Assembly (NCBI GenBank): GCA_943913205.1
Contig: CALTWN010000009.1
Location: 1 to 34,414 of the forward strand
Reading direction: 5' to 3'
From: an uncultured Bartonella sp.
GTDB taxonomy: Bacteria; Pseudomonadota; Alphaproteobacteria; Rhizobiales; Rhizobiaceae
Length of the DNA stretch: 34,414 nucleotides
This document shows, piece after piece, positions 1 through 7,757 of the stretch. The notes below the pieces were generated by a model. It made no database searches, had not been told where the DNA came from, and saw nothing but the letters and a program-made list of their open reading frames with translations. The position numbers and the translations under genes were made by a program. Every line of letters starts with the position of its first letter. Within the stretch, counting starts at the first letter, position 1.

Positions 1-971
1 TCTTCATTGGCGCTTAGACATAGACTTAAATTTATCATATTATCATTAATAAAATTTATATTTTTATTATACATAAATTTATGCTTACATTCTTCAATCA
101 TCCTCGGCGATATATCATTCAAACAATAAGAGCTAGACGGAAAATATTTTAGCAATATTTCTGTAACGCCTCCAGTTCCGGCGCCACAATCTAAAATGCT
201 ATTTGGAGCTTTATTGGTATTTTGTATAATTTTATCACATAAAAAAAGAGCAGATTTTTTTTGAACACCAGAAACATTATCATATGATTTACTAGCTTTA
301 TTAAAGCGCTTTTGTATTTTTATAGTTTCGTTAGCATTAATAAAATTCATAATTTCTTCAAAAATTGTTTTTGATTGCGTAAATCCAAGCATATGCTCGC
401 CCTTTGGTAATATAACAATTTTACTATTAGGGCTATTGCTAAAATTATCCTTTAATAAAGCTGGAGGCACGATAATATCATTTTGTGCACCTATAATTAA
501 GGTTTTACATACGGTATTTATTTCAAATTTATTTTTAAGTATTGCTAAATCTTCTATAAAATAATTTAGCTGCATCTGCTCAAAATCTAGTTCTTTAATT
601 AATTTAATGGCACCACAATTTTTATAGAAATTTTTTAAACTAATTTCTGGATTTTTTATAAAACCATTTTTGAGTAAGCTTAACTCTTTCCAGCGTTTAT
701 TATATAAAACTTCATTAAAACCTAAAAAATTTCTAAAACCGTTTAAACCAACTAAATAATTTATTCTTGGATATAGAGATAGTAATTTAATAAAACCTAA
801 AGAATGGCCTATAGCTATTATTTCTTCATTCGGCGCTACATCTATATGTTGTTTTTGTCCGAAATACCCCAAATTCAGCATACTAACTTTTTTATCTTTA
901 AAATATGGAGCCAGATTTCGCCAAAATGTTTTATCAAAACCAAAACCATGGCAAAACAAAAAGTGCCTCAT
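1..971 (-). CDS. bioC: Fusion protein: BioG/BioH-type pimeloyl-ACP methyl ester esterase + BioC methyltransferase (3' end off window)
   Basis: One uninterrupted frame gives 323 visible residues and runs off the window. Residues 1-210 are a compact alpha/beta hydrolase: oxyanion motif HGFG near residue 8, nucleophile Ser57 in GHSLG, then Asp165 (AQNDIIVPP) and His193 (GEHML), a full triad. From about residue 215 a BioC-like methyltransferase starts (IQKRFNKASKSYD), with SAM motif I ILDCGAGTGG around residue 261. In biotin synthesis BioC methylates malonyl-ACP so that fatty acid synthase can elongate it, and BioH or BioG later removes the methyl group from pimeloyl-ACP. A single chain would therefore carry the opening and closing steps. 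The hydrolase length (about 210) is nearer BioG than BioH. The start overlaps the bioF stop as ATGA, implying translational coupling. Family assignment of the methyltransferase is from its N-terminal half only. Confidence 0.8.
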   Translation of the reverse strand, partial: MRHFLFCHGFGFDKTFWRNLAPYFKDKKVSMLNLGYFGQKQHIDVAPNEEIIAIGHSLGFIKLLSLYPRINYLVGLNGFRNFLGFNEVLYNKRWKELSLLKNGFIKNPEISLKNFYKNCGAIKLIKELDFEQMQLNYFIEDLAILKNKFEINTVCKTLIIGAQNDIIVPPALLKDNFSNSPNSKIVILPKGEHMLGFTQSKTIFEEIMNFINANETIKIQKRFNKASKSYDNVSGVQKKSALFLCDKIIQNTNKAPNSILDCGAGTGGVTEILLKYFPSSSYCLNDISPRMIEECKHKFMYNKNINFINDNMINLSLCLSANE

Positions 972-2122
972 AGCATAACCTTAATTAAAGTTTCTACTAA
1001 ATAATTAATATCGCTCAAACTATGGCCGGCATTAAGCGCTATTCGCAAGCGAGAGCTATTTGGCGGCACGGTTGGCGGGCGCACACAAGAAACTAAAATA
1101 TTCTTATCTAACAAAGCTTTTTGTATGTTTAAACTCTTTTCCTCGCCACCTATAATTACTGGTATTATATGGGTTTTAGAGTTGCCTATTTCAAAATTAT
1201 TTTCAACTAATTGTGATCGTAAAATTTCACCTAATTCTACTAAATGCTGACGTTCTTCTTTTAAATCTTTTAGCATTTGCCACGATTTAAACGCCGCCCC
1301 GATAACACCAGGAGATGGCGCTGTAGAATAAATAAACCCATCTGCTCTATTTACCATATAATCACAAATAAGTTTAGAGCTTGCAATATAGCCACCACTT
1401 ACCCCTATTGCTTTACTAAAAGTGCCCATTATAACATAATTTAATTTTTCTAAATTCAAATCGCTAGCTAAACCATATCCTTTTGTGCCAAAAACTCCAG
1501 TTGAGTGCGCCTCATCTAAATATAAAAAAGCATTATAATCGCGTGCTAAATCTGCTATTTCTTGCAATGGTGCTATATCACCATCCATCCCAAAAACCGT
1601 TTCAGTTACAATAAATTTGGCTCGGTTATCATTTTTATATTTTTTTAATAGAAACTCTAAATGATCGATATTATTATGCTTATAACGAAGCAATTCAGAT
1701 TTACTTAAAAACACAGCTTTATACAAGCTGGCATGGTTTAATTTATCAAAAAAAACAATAGGCTGGCGCCCCAATATAATATTATCAAGTAAACATGATA
1801 AGCTACTTATATTAGCTTGAAAGCCAGAATTAAAAATTAAGCTAGCTTCAGTGTTTTTATCTAACGCTATTTGTTTTTCAAACATCTCAAACAAATTATT
1901 ATTGCCACATAGTAAGCGCGAACCTGTAGCGCCCACGCCGTAAATCTGTGATGCCTCATTTAAGGCTTGGACTAAACTTTGATTTTTACTTAGATTTAAA
2001 TAATCATTAGTAGAAAAATCTAACAATTTATGTGCAAGCTTTTCTTGACGAATATTAGATAATTTGCGATATTTATGCTTATTTCGTAATGTTATTAAAT
2101 ATTGTTCATAAAATTTATACAT
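968..2122 (-). CDS. bioF: 8-amino-7-oxononanoate synthase
   Basis: PLP-dependent alpha-oxoamine synthase of 384 residues, the usual length. It condenses pimeloyl-ACP (or -CoA) with L-alanine to give 8-amino-7-oxononanoate (KAPA), the first step of biotin ring assembly, in the cytosol. Visible family signatures are the N-terminal DFSTNDYLNLS, GVGATGSRLLCGN, the cofactor aspartate region LDEAHSTGVFG (residues 203-212) and the PLP lysine K237 in GTFSKAIGVSGG. The start at 2122 is supported by the conserved N-terminus and an AGGG Shine-Dalgarno element five bases upstream. The gene is divergent from bioB with only 30 bases between start codons and is coupled to the downstream bioC fusion by ATGA. 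bioA and bioD are not in the window. Confidence 0.95.
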   Translation of the reverse strand: MYKFYEQYLITLRNKHKYRKLSNIRQEKLAHKLLDFSTNDYLNLSKNQSLVQALNEASQIYGVGATGSRLLCGNNNLFEMFEKQIALDKNTEASLIFNSGFQANISSLSCLLDNIILGRQPIVFFDKLNHASLYKAVFLSKSELLRYKHNNIDHLEFLLKKYKNDNRAKFIVTETVFGMDGDIAPLQEIADLARDYNAFLYLDEAHSTGVFGTKGYGLASDLNLEKLNYVIMGTFSKAIGVSGGYIASSKLICDYMVNRADGFIYSTAPSPGVIGAAFKSWQMLKDLKEERQHLVELGEILRSQLVENNFEIGNSKTHIIPVIIGGEEKSLNIQKALLDKNILVSCVRPPTVPPNSSRLRIALNAGHSLSDINYLVETLIKVML

Positions 2123-2152
2123 TGCGCCCTATACAATTATTTTGGATTAAGC

Positions 2153-3088
2153 ATGCAGCCTAGAGTTACCTTCGAACGAGCAAAAGAAATTTTTAATCTC
2201 CCTCTAAATGATATCATGTTTGAGGCACAAACGATTCACCGTAAAAATTTTACCCCAAACAAAATTCAAATTAGCACTCTTTTAAGCATAAAAACAGGAG
2301 GGTGTCCAGAAAATTGTTCATATTGCCCGCAATCAGCGCATTATAATACCGGCCTTAAAAAAGAGCCCCTAATGCCACTAGAGCAAGTTATTGAAGCTGC
2401 CAAGCAAGCCAAGCAATCTGGCGCTACAAGATTTTGTATGGGAGCCGCATGGCGTGAACCAAAAGACAAAGATTTAGATATTGTTTGCGAAATGGTAAAA
2501 GAAGTAAAAAAGCTAGGTTTAGAAACCTGCGTAACCTTAGGCCAACTCAAGCAACGCCAAGCTGAAAAATTAAAAAATGTAGGTCTAGATTATTACAATC
2601 ATAATATCGACACCTCTGAAGATTATTACGACAAAATAATATCTACCCGCACCTTTCAAGACCGCATAGATACTTTAGAGAATGTACGCGAAGTTGGTAT
2701 AAAACTATGCTGTGGCGGTATTATTGGCATGGGAGAAGATAATGATGACCGTATTAAAATGTTAGTTACATTAGCAAATATGGAAACACCCCCTGAATCT
2801 GTTCCTATCAATAAACTCATACGAATACCCGGTACACCATTAGAGGGCGAAACAGAAGTTGACCCATTTGATTTTGTTAAAACTATCGCCCTGGCGCGTA
2901 TATTAATGCCTAGTTCCTATATACGCCTATCCGCGGGCAGAGAGCAGATGTCAGATGAAATGCAAGCTTTTTGCTTTTTAGCTGGAGCAAATTCTATTTT
3001 TTATGGTGAAAAACTATTAACAGCTAGCAATTTTTTACCTAATAATGATAACAAATTATTCCAACGCTTAGGTCTAGAGAGTTTATAG
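2153..3088 (+). CDS. bioB: Biotin synthase (radical SAM)
   Basis: 311 residues. Inserts sulfur into dethiobiotin to form biotin, using a radical-SAM [4Fe-4S] cluster and an auxiliary [2Fe-2S] cluster. The cluster motif CxxxCxxC is present as GGCPENCSYCPQSAHY (Cys51, Cys55, Cys58), followed by the expected YNHNIDTS, CCGGIIGMGE and the C-terminal SAGREQM motif. The ATG at 2153 is chosen over an in-frame start at 2102, because the extra 17 residues are not family-like and would overlap the divergent bioF start. No obvious BioR- or BirA-type operator is visible in the 30-base gap. The stop codon lies one base before the 3' end of the convergent tRNA-Ser. Confidence 0.95.
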   Translation: MQPRVTFERAKEIFNLPLNDIMFEAQTIHRKNFTPNKIQISTLLSIKTGGCPENCSYCPQSAHYNTGLKKEPLMPLEQVIEAAKQAKQSGATRFCMGAAWREPKDKDLDIVCEMVKEVKKLGLETCVTLGQLKQRQAEKLKNVGLDYYNHNIDTSEDYYDKIISTRTFQDRIDTLENVREVGIKLCCGGIIGMGEDNDDRIKMLVTLANMETPPESVPINKLIRIPGTPLEGETEVDPFDFVKTIALARILMPSSYIRLSAGREQMSDEMQAFCFLAGANSIFYGEKLLTASNFLPNNDNKLFQRLGLESL

Positions 3089-3089
3089 C

Positions 3090-3179
3090 TGGCGGAGAGA
3101 AAGGGATTCGAACCCTTGATACAGTTTCCTGCATACACGCGTTCCAGGCGTGCGCCTTCAACCACTCGGCCACCTCTCC
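3090..3179 (-). tRNA. tRNA-Ser (anticodon GGA)
   Basis: A 90-nt tRNA read on the minus strand. The acceptor stem GGAGAGG pairs with TCTCTCC (one G-U pair). The D arm is GGCCGAGTGGTTGAAGGC, the anticodon loop CTGGAAC gives GGA (reads UCC/UCU), there is a long class II variable arm typical of tRNA-Ser, and the T loop is GTTCGAATC. The CCA end is encoded. Its 3' end sits two bases from the bioB stop on the opposite strand, so no terminator fits between the two. Confidence 0.95.
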
Positions 3180-3180
3180 T

Positions 3181-3195
3181 GCGCCCTACATTATA
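3181..3195 (-). promoter_or_regulatory. Probable -10 box and GC-rich discriminator of the tRNA-Ser promoter
   Basis: Read on the minus strand, a perfect TATAAT (3195-3190) is followed by GTAGGGCGC just before the tRNA 5' end. A GC-rich stretch between the -10 box and start point is typical of stringently controlled stable-RNA promoters. I could not place a well-spaced -35 box, so the call rests on the -10 element and its position. Confidence 0.4.
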
Positions 3196-3276
3196 ATATA
3201 AAATTTAATTTTAAAAGGCAACATTTTTGTAAAATCAAGCATTATACCATATGGTCTATATAATAAGAGGGAAAAT

Positions 3277-3558
3277 ATGCTTAGAGCTATTGGTTTTGTT
3301 TGTTCTTTTTTAGCGCTAGTAATATTTATTGTAGATATTCATGGTATTTTAACTAATGAAAATTTTGCTGCTACAAACCTAGCAAGCTTTTTTGCATATA
3401 TTAAAATTCATTTCCCTATAGCCTATTATAACGAATTTTTGGAGAATAATTTTTTAGCTAATTTTCCGTTATCATTATTCTTCGCTATAATAAGCATAAT
3501 TTGCTATTCATATAGATATAGAAAATACAAAAAATTTTTAAATATACAATCCTATTAA
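3277..3558 (+). CDS. Small two-helix inner membrane protein of unknown function
   Basis: 93 residues with two hydrophobic segments (about residues 5-23 and 62-80), separated by a polar loop of about 40 residues and followed by a basic tail (RYRKYKK), which suggests both ends face the cytoplasm. An AGAGGG Shine-Dalgarno element lies six bases before the ATG, supporting a real gene. The layout resembles small conserved membrane proteins of Hyphomicrobiales with two helices around a tryptophan-poor periplasmic loop, but I cannot assign a named family. It ends convergently with slyX, the two stop codons sharing the four bases TTAA. Confidence 0.7.
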   Translation: MLRAIGFVCSFLALVIFIVDIHGILTNENFAATNLASFFAYIKIHFPIAYYNEFLENNFLANFPLSLFFAIISIICYSYRYRKYKKFLNIQSY

Positions 3559-3764
3559 AAATGTGGTGGCCGCATTACTGGTGCATTTAACAACTGATCT
3601 TCCTCTAACTTCAAAAATTTATTTGCTAGAAGCTCTAAAGAATTACCTTGCAGCTTTATAATTTTCCATTGGTCTATTAAAGTCTTTGATATTTCTTCTA
3701 TCGTGTATTCCAACTCGCTTATTTTTATTTCTAAATTTATAATTTTTTCTTCTGTTTTATGCAT
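3555..3764 (-). CDS. slyX: SlyX family protein
   Basis: 69 residues, the usual length for SlyX. An N-terminal coiled coil with heptad spacing of I, L and I (residues 1-35) is followed by the family's C-terminal proline and histidine motif, here MRPPHF (usually PPHY). SlyX proteins are small cytoplasmic coiled-coil proteins of unsettled function, named from E. coli, where the gene sits next to the slyD peptidyl-prolyl isomerase gene; no slyD is seen here. It stands alone between a convergent membrane-protein gene and the tRNA-Thr promoter region. Confidence 0.85.
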   Translation of the reverse strand: MHKTEEKIINLEIKISELEYTIEEISKTLIDQWKIIKLQGNSLELLANKFLKLEEDQLLNAPVMRPPHF

Positions 3765-3878
3765 TTTTCACCTAATAAAATCTATCAATTTATATTATAT
3801 AATCTAGCATTTATTTGCACTTGCTTTTTATAAGATTTGGGTGTAAAATTAGGTGTATGCTGGGATAATGCTTATATC

Positions 3879-3954
3879 GCCGCATTAGCTCAGTTGGTAG
3901 AGCACATCATTCGTAATGATGGGGTCGTTGGTTCGATTCCGACATGCGGCACCA
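3879..3954 (+). tRNA. tRNA-Thr (anticodon CGT)
   Basis: A 76-nt cloverleaf. Acceptor GCCGCAT pairs with ATGCGGC, the D stem is GCTC/GAGC, the anticodon stem-loop CATCA-TTCGTAA-TGATG gives CGT (reads ACG), the T arm is GTTGG-TTCGATT-CCGAC, and ACCA is encoded. The next coding sequence starts 23 bases downstream, so the tRNA may be co-transcribed with it. Confidence 0.95.
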
Positions 3955-3977
3955 TTTTATTGTTACTGAGGCAAGTT

Positions 3978-4694
3978 ATGAATAGCCATAATCTTACTTA
4001 CCAAACTATCTTTGAAACATCTCCAATAGATGAAAATATTGAAGAATCCGCTCAGGCTCTTAAAAACTGTCAAAATGTTTTTGAAAATAACAGTGCAAGT
4101 CAAAATCAAAATTCTTTTAATGCCATAAACCAGCAATTACAAGATATGTTGGATAAAATAAATAATACAACGCCTCCCGCCGACTCTAATTTCACCCCCT
4201 CATATTATGAGGCAATAGATGTGACTCCGCCGCAGAATAAAACTTTTAGCGATAATCTAGAAAACAAGCTATATGAATTAACTAAATCTATGCAAGAATG
4301 GCAAAAGCATAACGAAAATTCAATGCAAACTATGCTGGCTAAAATAAATAATATTGAACAAAATTTAGCTCTAACCAATGAAGATATGCGTGATTTAAAA
4401 ACAAATCAAAACTATGAATTTGTTAATTTGAATAACAACATCAACAAGCAAATGCACGATATATTATGTGCTTTTGAACAAAATATAAATAAAGCTATTA
4501 TTGAAAATTCTTCTAATAATAATATTAATGCGCACCCAAAAAATTGGGAAGAAGCTTTAGAAAATTTATTTAAAAGTGAAGATAATTACGGCGATTTAAA
4601 CTATAATCCTTCGCATTATAGTGCTTTAGATGATGCCGCTATGCAACGCATAATACAGCGCTCTGAAATGTATCATAATAGGTTTGCTTCTTAA
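3978..4694 (+). CDS. Asn-rich coiled-coil protein of unknown function
   Basis: 238 residues, not recognised. The start at 3978 follows a GAGG Shine-Dalgarno element and comes after the tRNA-Thr; longer in-frame starts would lie inside the tRNA. The protein is hydrophilic, rich in Asn and Gln, with no signal peptide or membrane helix. Residues 92-175 have heptad-like hydrophobic spacing and probably form a coiled coil. A short motif occurs twice outside the coil: NFTPSYYEAID (71-81) and NYNPSHYSALD (208-218). The gene abuts the convergent dCTP deaminase with no spacer. A structural or scaffold role would fit a flexible coiled-coil protein, but nothing here shows function. Confidence 0.75.
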   Translation: MNSHNLTYQTIFETSPIDENIEESAQALKNCQNVFENNSASQNQNSFNAINQQLQDMLDKINNTTPPADSNFTPSYYEAIDVTPPQNKTFSDNLENKLYELTKSMQEWQKHNENSMQTMLAKINNIEQNLALTNEDMRDLKTNQNYEFVNLNNNINKQMHDILCAFEQNINKAIIENSSNNNINAHPKNWEEALENLFKSEDNYGDLNYNPSHYSALDDAAMQRIIQRSEMYHNRFAS

Positions 4695-5771
4695 TTAATA
4701 AAAATGTTTTGAAAGCTTTAATTGCTGCCCCTGATAGTTTGATTTTTTTTGCGCGCCATATGTATATTGTGGGTTAGAGCACATAGGTTCAAATATTAAT
4801 TTCCCAATAATTTGTTTATGCTCTAGTATAAAAGGTATATCAAAGCTTCGAACTTCTAATACCGCTTTACTTTTTCCTTCAGCATTATTACCAAAACCTG
4901 GGTCAAAAAATCCCGCATAATGGGCGCGAAATTCTCCAACTAGCGGATCAAAGGCAACCATTTCTGCTGCCACTTCACTTGGTATAAAAATATCTTCATA
5001 TGAAGCTAATATATAAAATTGCTGTGGATCTAAAATTAACTCACCGTAATTTTTATCTTTATATATAGGTTCCCAAAAATCATTTATCTTGTAAAAAGCT
5101 AATTTATCAATATCAATAACATTTGTATGTTTTTTTGCTTTATATCCTATAAGCCCATTTTTATTACCGATTAAGTCAACACTAACAATCACCTCATTAT
5201 TACTAGTATTGTAATTGCTATTATATTTTTGCTGCAATTTGGTTAATTCTAAGGCGCCAAGAGGTTTAACCTCATTTTTGCGAAATCGTAGTTGGCTAAG
5301 TTTAGAACCAGCATGCACAATAATAGGAAAAGTGTGCGGACTAATTTCAAGATATAAAGGACCTGTATAGTTTTTTTCTATAGCATCAAATTTTTGGGAA
5401 AAATCACTAATAAGACGTGTAAATATATCTAAACGACCTGTAGAACTTTTAGGATTTCCTAAAGCAGAAATATTAGAGGGCAAAGCAAGTCTTTCTTGCA
5501 GAGGAACAATATACACGCAATTTGTTTCTAGTACCGCACCTTTGGATAAATCCAAGCTATGCAATTTAAGATGTTCTAGTTTTTCAGCTACCGTAGAATT
5601 TTTACCCGGTAAAAAAGACGCTCTTATACGGTAAGCTACATCGCCTAGCCTTAAATCTAAACTAGCAGGTTGTATTTGTGTCTTTTCTATTTTAGAATCT
5701 GCTTGTATGATATTTTTAGCAATAAATTGCTCTATTTCTATATCCGGCAGTAAGCCTATTTCACCATTCAT
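4695..5771 (-). CDS. dcd: 2'-deoxycytidine 5'-triphosphate deaminase, double-domain alphaproteobacterial type
   Basis: 358 residues, about twice the length of E. coli Dcd (193), matching the long form common in alphaproteobacteria where two dUTPase-like domains are fused in one chain. The N-terminal half carries PASLDLRLGD and SALGNPKSSTGRLDIFTRLI. The C-terminal half carries AEMVAFDPLVGEFRAHYAGFFDPGFG and VLEVRSFDIPFILEH, the pattern of the dCTP deaminase/dUTPase trimer fold. The enzyme deaminates dCTP to dUTP, feeding dTMP synthesis. It is divergent from mutL with 78 bases between starts and converges with the coiled-coil gene without spacing. Confidence 0.88.
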   Translation of the reverse strand: MNGEIGLLPDIEIEQFIAKNIIQADSKIEKTQIQPASLDLRLGDVAYRIRASFLPGKNSTVAEKLEHLKLHSLDLSKGAVLETNCVYIVPLQERLALPSNISALGNPKSSTGRLDIFTRLISDFSQKFDAIEKNYTGPLYLEISPHTFPIIVHAGSKLSQLRFRKNEVKPLGALELTKLQQKYNSNYNTSNNEVIVSVDLIGNKNGLIGYKAKKHTNVIDIDKLAFYKINDFWEPIYKDKNYGELILDPQQFYILASYEDIFIPSEVAAEMVAFDPLVGEFRAHYAGFFDPGFGNNAEGKSKAVLEVRSFDIPFILEHKQIIGKLIFEPMCSNPQYTYGAQKKSNYQGQQLKLSKHFY

Positions 5772-5849
5772 ATAAATAGCCTTTTTTGTTTGATTTATCT
5801 TTTTTTATACCATATGATTTTTAAATATTAAACATTTGTGTTGTATATT

Positions 5850-7559
5850 ATGGGTATCAAAAAATTAAGCGATCAAATTATTAACCAAATAGCTGCAGGT
5901 GAGGTTGTAGAGCGCCCGGCGAGTGTAGTTAAAGAATTGGTTGAAAATGCTATCGATGCTGGTGCTACTTATATTGATATCTTTACCTCCAGGGGCGGAA
6001 AAGCGCTTATTAAAATTCAAGATAATGGCTGTGGTATTCGGGAAAATGAATTATCTTTAGCTGTATTGCGGCATTGTACCTCAAAGATGCAAGATGATAT
6101 ACATGAAATCAAGCATTTAGGTTTTCGAGGAGAGGCTTTACCTTCAATAGGTTCGGTTGCTAAATTGCGTTTAGCATCTCGTCATCAAAATTCTACTACC
6201 GCTTACGAAATAAATGTAGTTGCAGGCGCTGTCTCTACTATACAGCCCTGTGCAGGAAAAATTGGAACTACCGTAGAGGTACGTGATCTTTTCTACATTA
6301 CACCAGCCAGATTAAAATTTTTAAAAAATGATAAAGCCGAAAATGCTGCTATAAGTCAAATAATAAAAAATATGGCCATAGCGCACCCACATATCCACTT
6401 TTCTATTAATGGTACCGATAGACAAAAACTAGAATATTGCACCGTAAAGCAGAATGATATTATACAACGCATTAGCGATATTATAGACAAATCTTTTGCC
6501 GCACATGCTTTGGAAATCAATTATAGTGCTGAAGATATTAAAATAACGGGTTTTTCGTGCACTCCACAATTTGATAGAGGAAATAATTTATCGCAATATA
6601 TTTATGTTAATAAAAGGCCTATACGCGACAAACTAATTCTTGGCGCCATCAAAGCTGCCTATATAGATCTAATACCAAAAGATCGTTATGGAGTATGTAT
6701 ATTATTTATTGAAATTCCTCCTCGTTTAGTAGATGTTAATGTTCACCCTGCAAAAGCTGATGTCAGATTCCAAAATTCAAAACTTATACGCTCTTCTATA
6801 ATTCACGCTATTAAAGAAACATTGCAAAAAAGCGGCGTTAAAACCTCTACTATCATAAGCTCTGCAATGATGAGATCATTTACATCAGCACCAAATTATA
6901 TAAGAGACCCCTCTTTAAATTTAAATATATTACCAGCTACTAATAATTCTAACTTTGCACCACAAACAAATTATGAAACCTACCCCTTAGGAGCAGCGCG
7001 AGCTCAATTCCACAAAAATTATATTATATCACAAACGAAAGACGGTATTATAATAATAGACCAACACGCAGCTCATGAACGAATTGTTTATGAAAAACTA
7101 AAAGAAGCTTTATATAAAAATGATATAAAGACACAAATGCTACTGATACCTTCTATAATTTCACTCGACGAAAATAGGTTGCAAATATTAATTAATAGAA
7201 CTGAGTTATTAGCAAAATTTGGTTTAATATATGAGCCTTTCGGCACAGATGCTATTTTAGTTCGCGGAATAGCCGCCATTTTAGGTGAAACTAATATAGA
7301 AAATTTGCTAAATGATATTGCCGATAAATTACTAGAAAATGAAAATATAAATTTGCTTGAAAGCAAAATTAATTATATAGCTGCAACTATGGCATGCCAC
7401 GGCTCTATTCGCTCAGGCCGTATTCTACAAGTCTTTGAAATGAATGAATTATTACGTAAAATGGAGCAAACGCCCGGTAGTTCTACATGTAACCATGGTC
7501 GTCCAACCTATATTGAATTGAAACTAAAAGATATTGAGCGCCTATTTAACAGAAGGTAA
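5850..7559 (+). CDS. mutL: DNA mismatch repair protein MutL
   Basis: 569 residues. The N-terminal GHKL ATPase has NQIAAGEVVERP, ELVENAIDAGA, DNGCGI and GFRGEALPSI. The C-terminal dimerisation domain contains DQHAAHERIVYE (from Asp404), which fits the MutL endonuclease motif DQHA(X)2E(X)4E, plus ACHGSIRSG and CNHGRPT. It should therefore be a nicking MutL, as expected where MutH is absent. The start MGIKKL is preferred to a GTG four codons upstream, because it matches the family's N-terminus. MutL couples mismatch recognition by MutS to strand incision. The DUF2093 gene follows after six bases, with its Shine-Dalgarno element inside the mutL end. Confidence 0.96.
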   Translation: MGIKKLSDQIINQIAAGEVVERPASVVKELVENAIDAGATYIDIFTSRGGKALIKIQDNGCGIRENELSLAVLRHCTSKMQDDIHEIKHLGFRGEALPSIGSVAKLRLASRHQNSTTAYEINVVAGAVSTIQPCAGKIGTTVEVRDLFYITPARLKFLKNDKAENAAISQIIKNMAIAHPHIHFSINGTDRQKLEYCTVKQNDIIQRISDIIDKSFAAHALEINYSAEDIKITGFSCTPQFDRGNNLSQYIYVNKRPIRDKLILGAIKAAYIDLIPKDRYGVCILFIEIPPRLVDVNVHPAKADVRFQNSKLIRSSIIHAIKETLQKSGVKTSTIISSAMMRSFTSAPNYIRDPSLNLNILPATNNSNFAPQTNYETYPLGAARAQFHKNYIISQTKDGIIIIDQHAAHERIVYEKLKEALYKNDIKTQMLLIPSIISLDENRLQILINRTELLAKFGLIYEPFGTDAILVRGIAAILGETNIENLLNDIADKLLENENINLLESKINYIAATMACHGSIRSGRILQVFEMNELLRKMEQTPGSSTCNHGRPTYIELKLKDIERLFNRR

Positions 7560-7565
7560 TTTTAA

Positions 7566-7757
7566 ATGCAAGAAAAAGAAGCAAAAATAATATATAAAGA
7601 TGGCGACTATGAAATTCTTGTCTATGGTCATTTTGTCAGATGCGCGGTAACTGGAGAAAAAATAGCCTTAGATGATTTAAAATATTGGAGTGTTCTAAAA
7701 CAAGAAGCTTACAAAGATTGCGATATTTCTTTACGAAGAGAATTGGGGCAATTATAA
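7566..7757 (+). CDS. DUF2093 family protein
   Basis: 63 residues, matching the small alphaproteobacterial DUF2093 family by length and by the sequences AKIIYKDGDYEI, HFVRCAVTGEKI and LKYWSVLKQEAY. Function is unknown; the CAVTG stretch has only one cysteine here, so a zinc site is not supported. The gene follows mutL by six bases with an AGAAGG Shine-Dalgarno element, so it is probably co-transcribed. Its last 49 bases are antisense to the 3' end of lpxK. DUF2093 next to lpxK is a familiar arrangement in Hyphomicrobiales. Confidence 0.9.
   Translation: MQEKEAKIIYKDGDYEILVYGHFVRCAVTGEKIALDDLKYWSVLKQEAYKDCDISLRRELGQL

Noticed and set aside
3237..3264. AAGCATTATA and a small ACCATATGGT palindrome upstream of the 93-residue membrane protein
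   Set aside because: The ten-base string also occurs near 20147 and in the pstS repeats, but AT-rich ten-mers recur by chance and the second arm is missing here. A TATAAT at 3259-3264 is too close to the start codon to be a usual -10 box.
3837..3977. 47-codon in-frame extension of the coiled-coil gene through tRNA-Thr
   Set aside because: It would translate the tRNA gene itself. The ATG at 3978 has a proper Shine-Dalgarno element and follows the tRNA.
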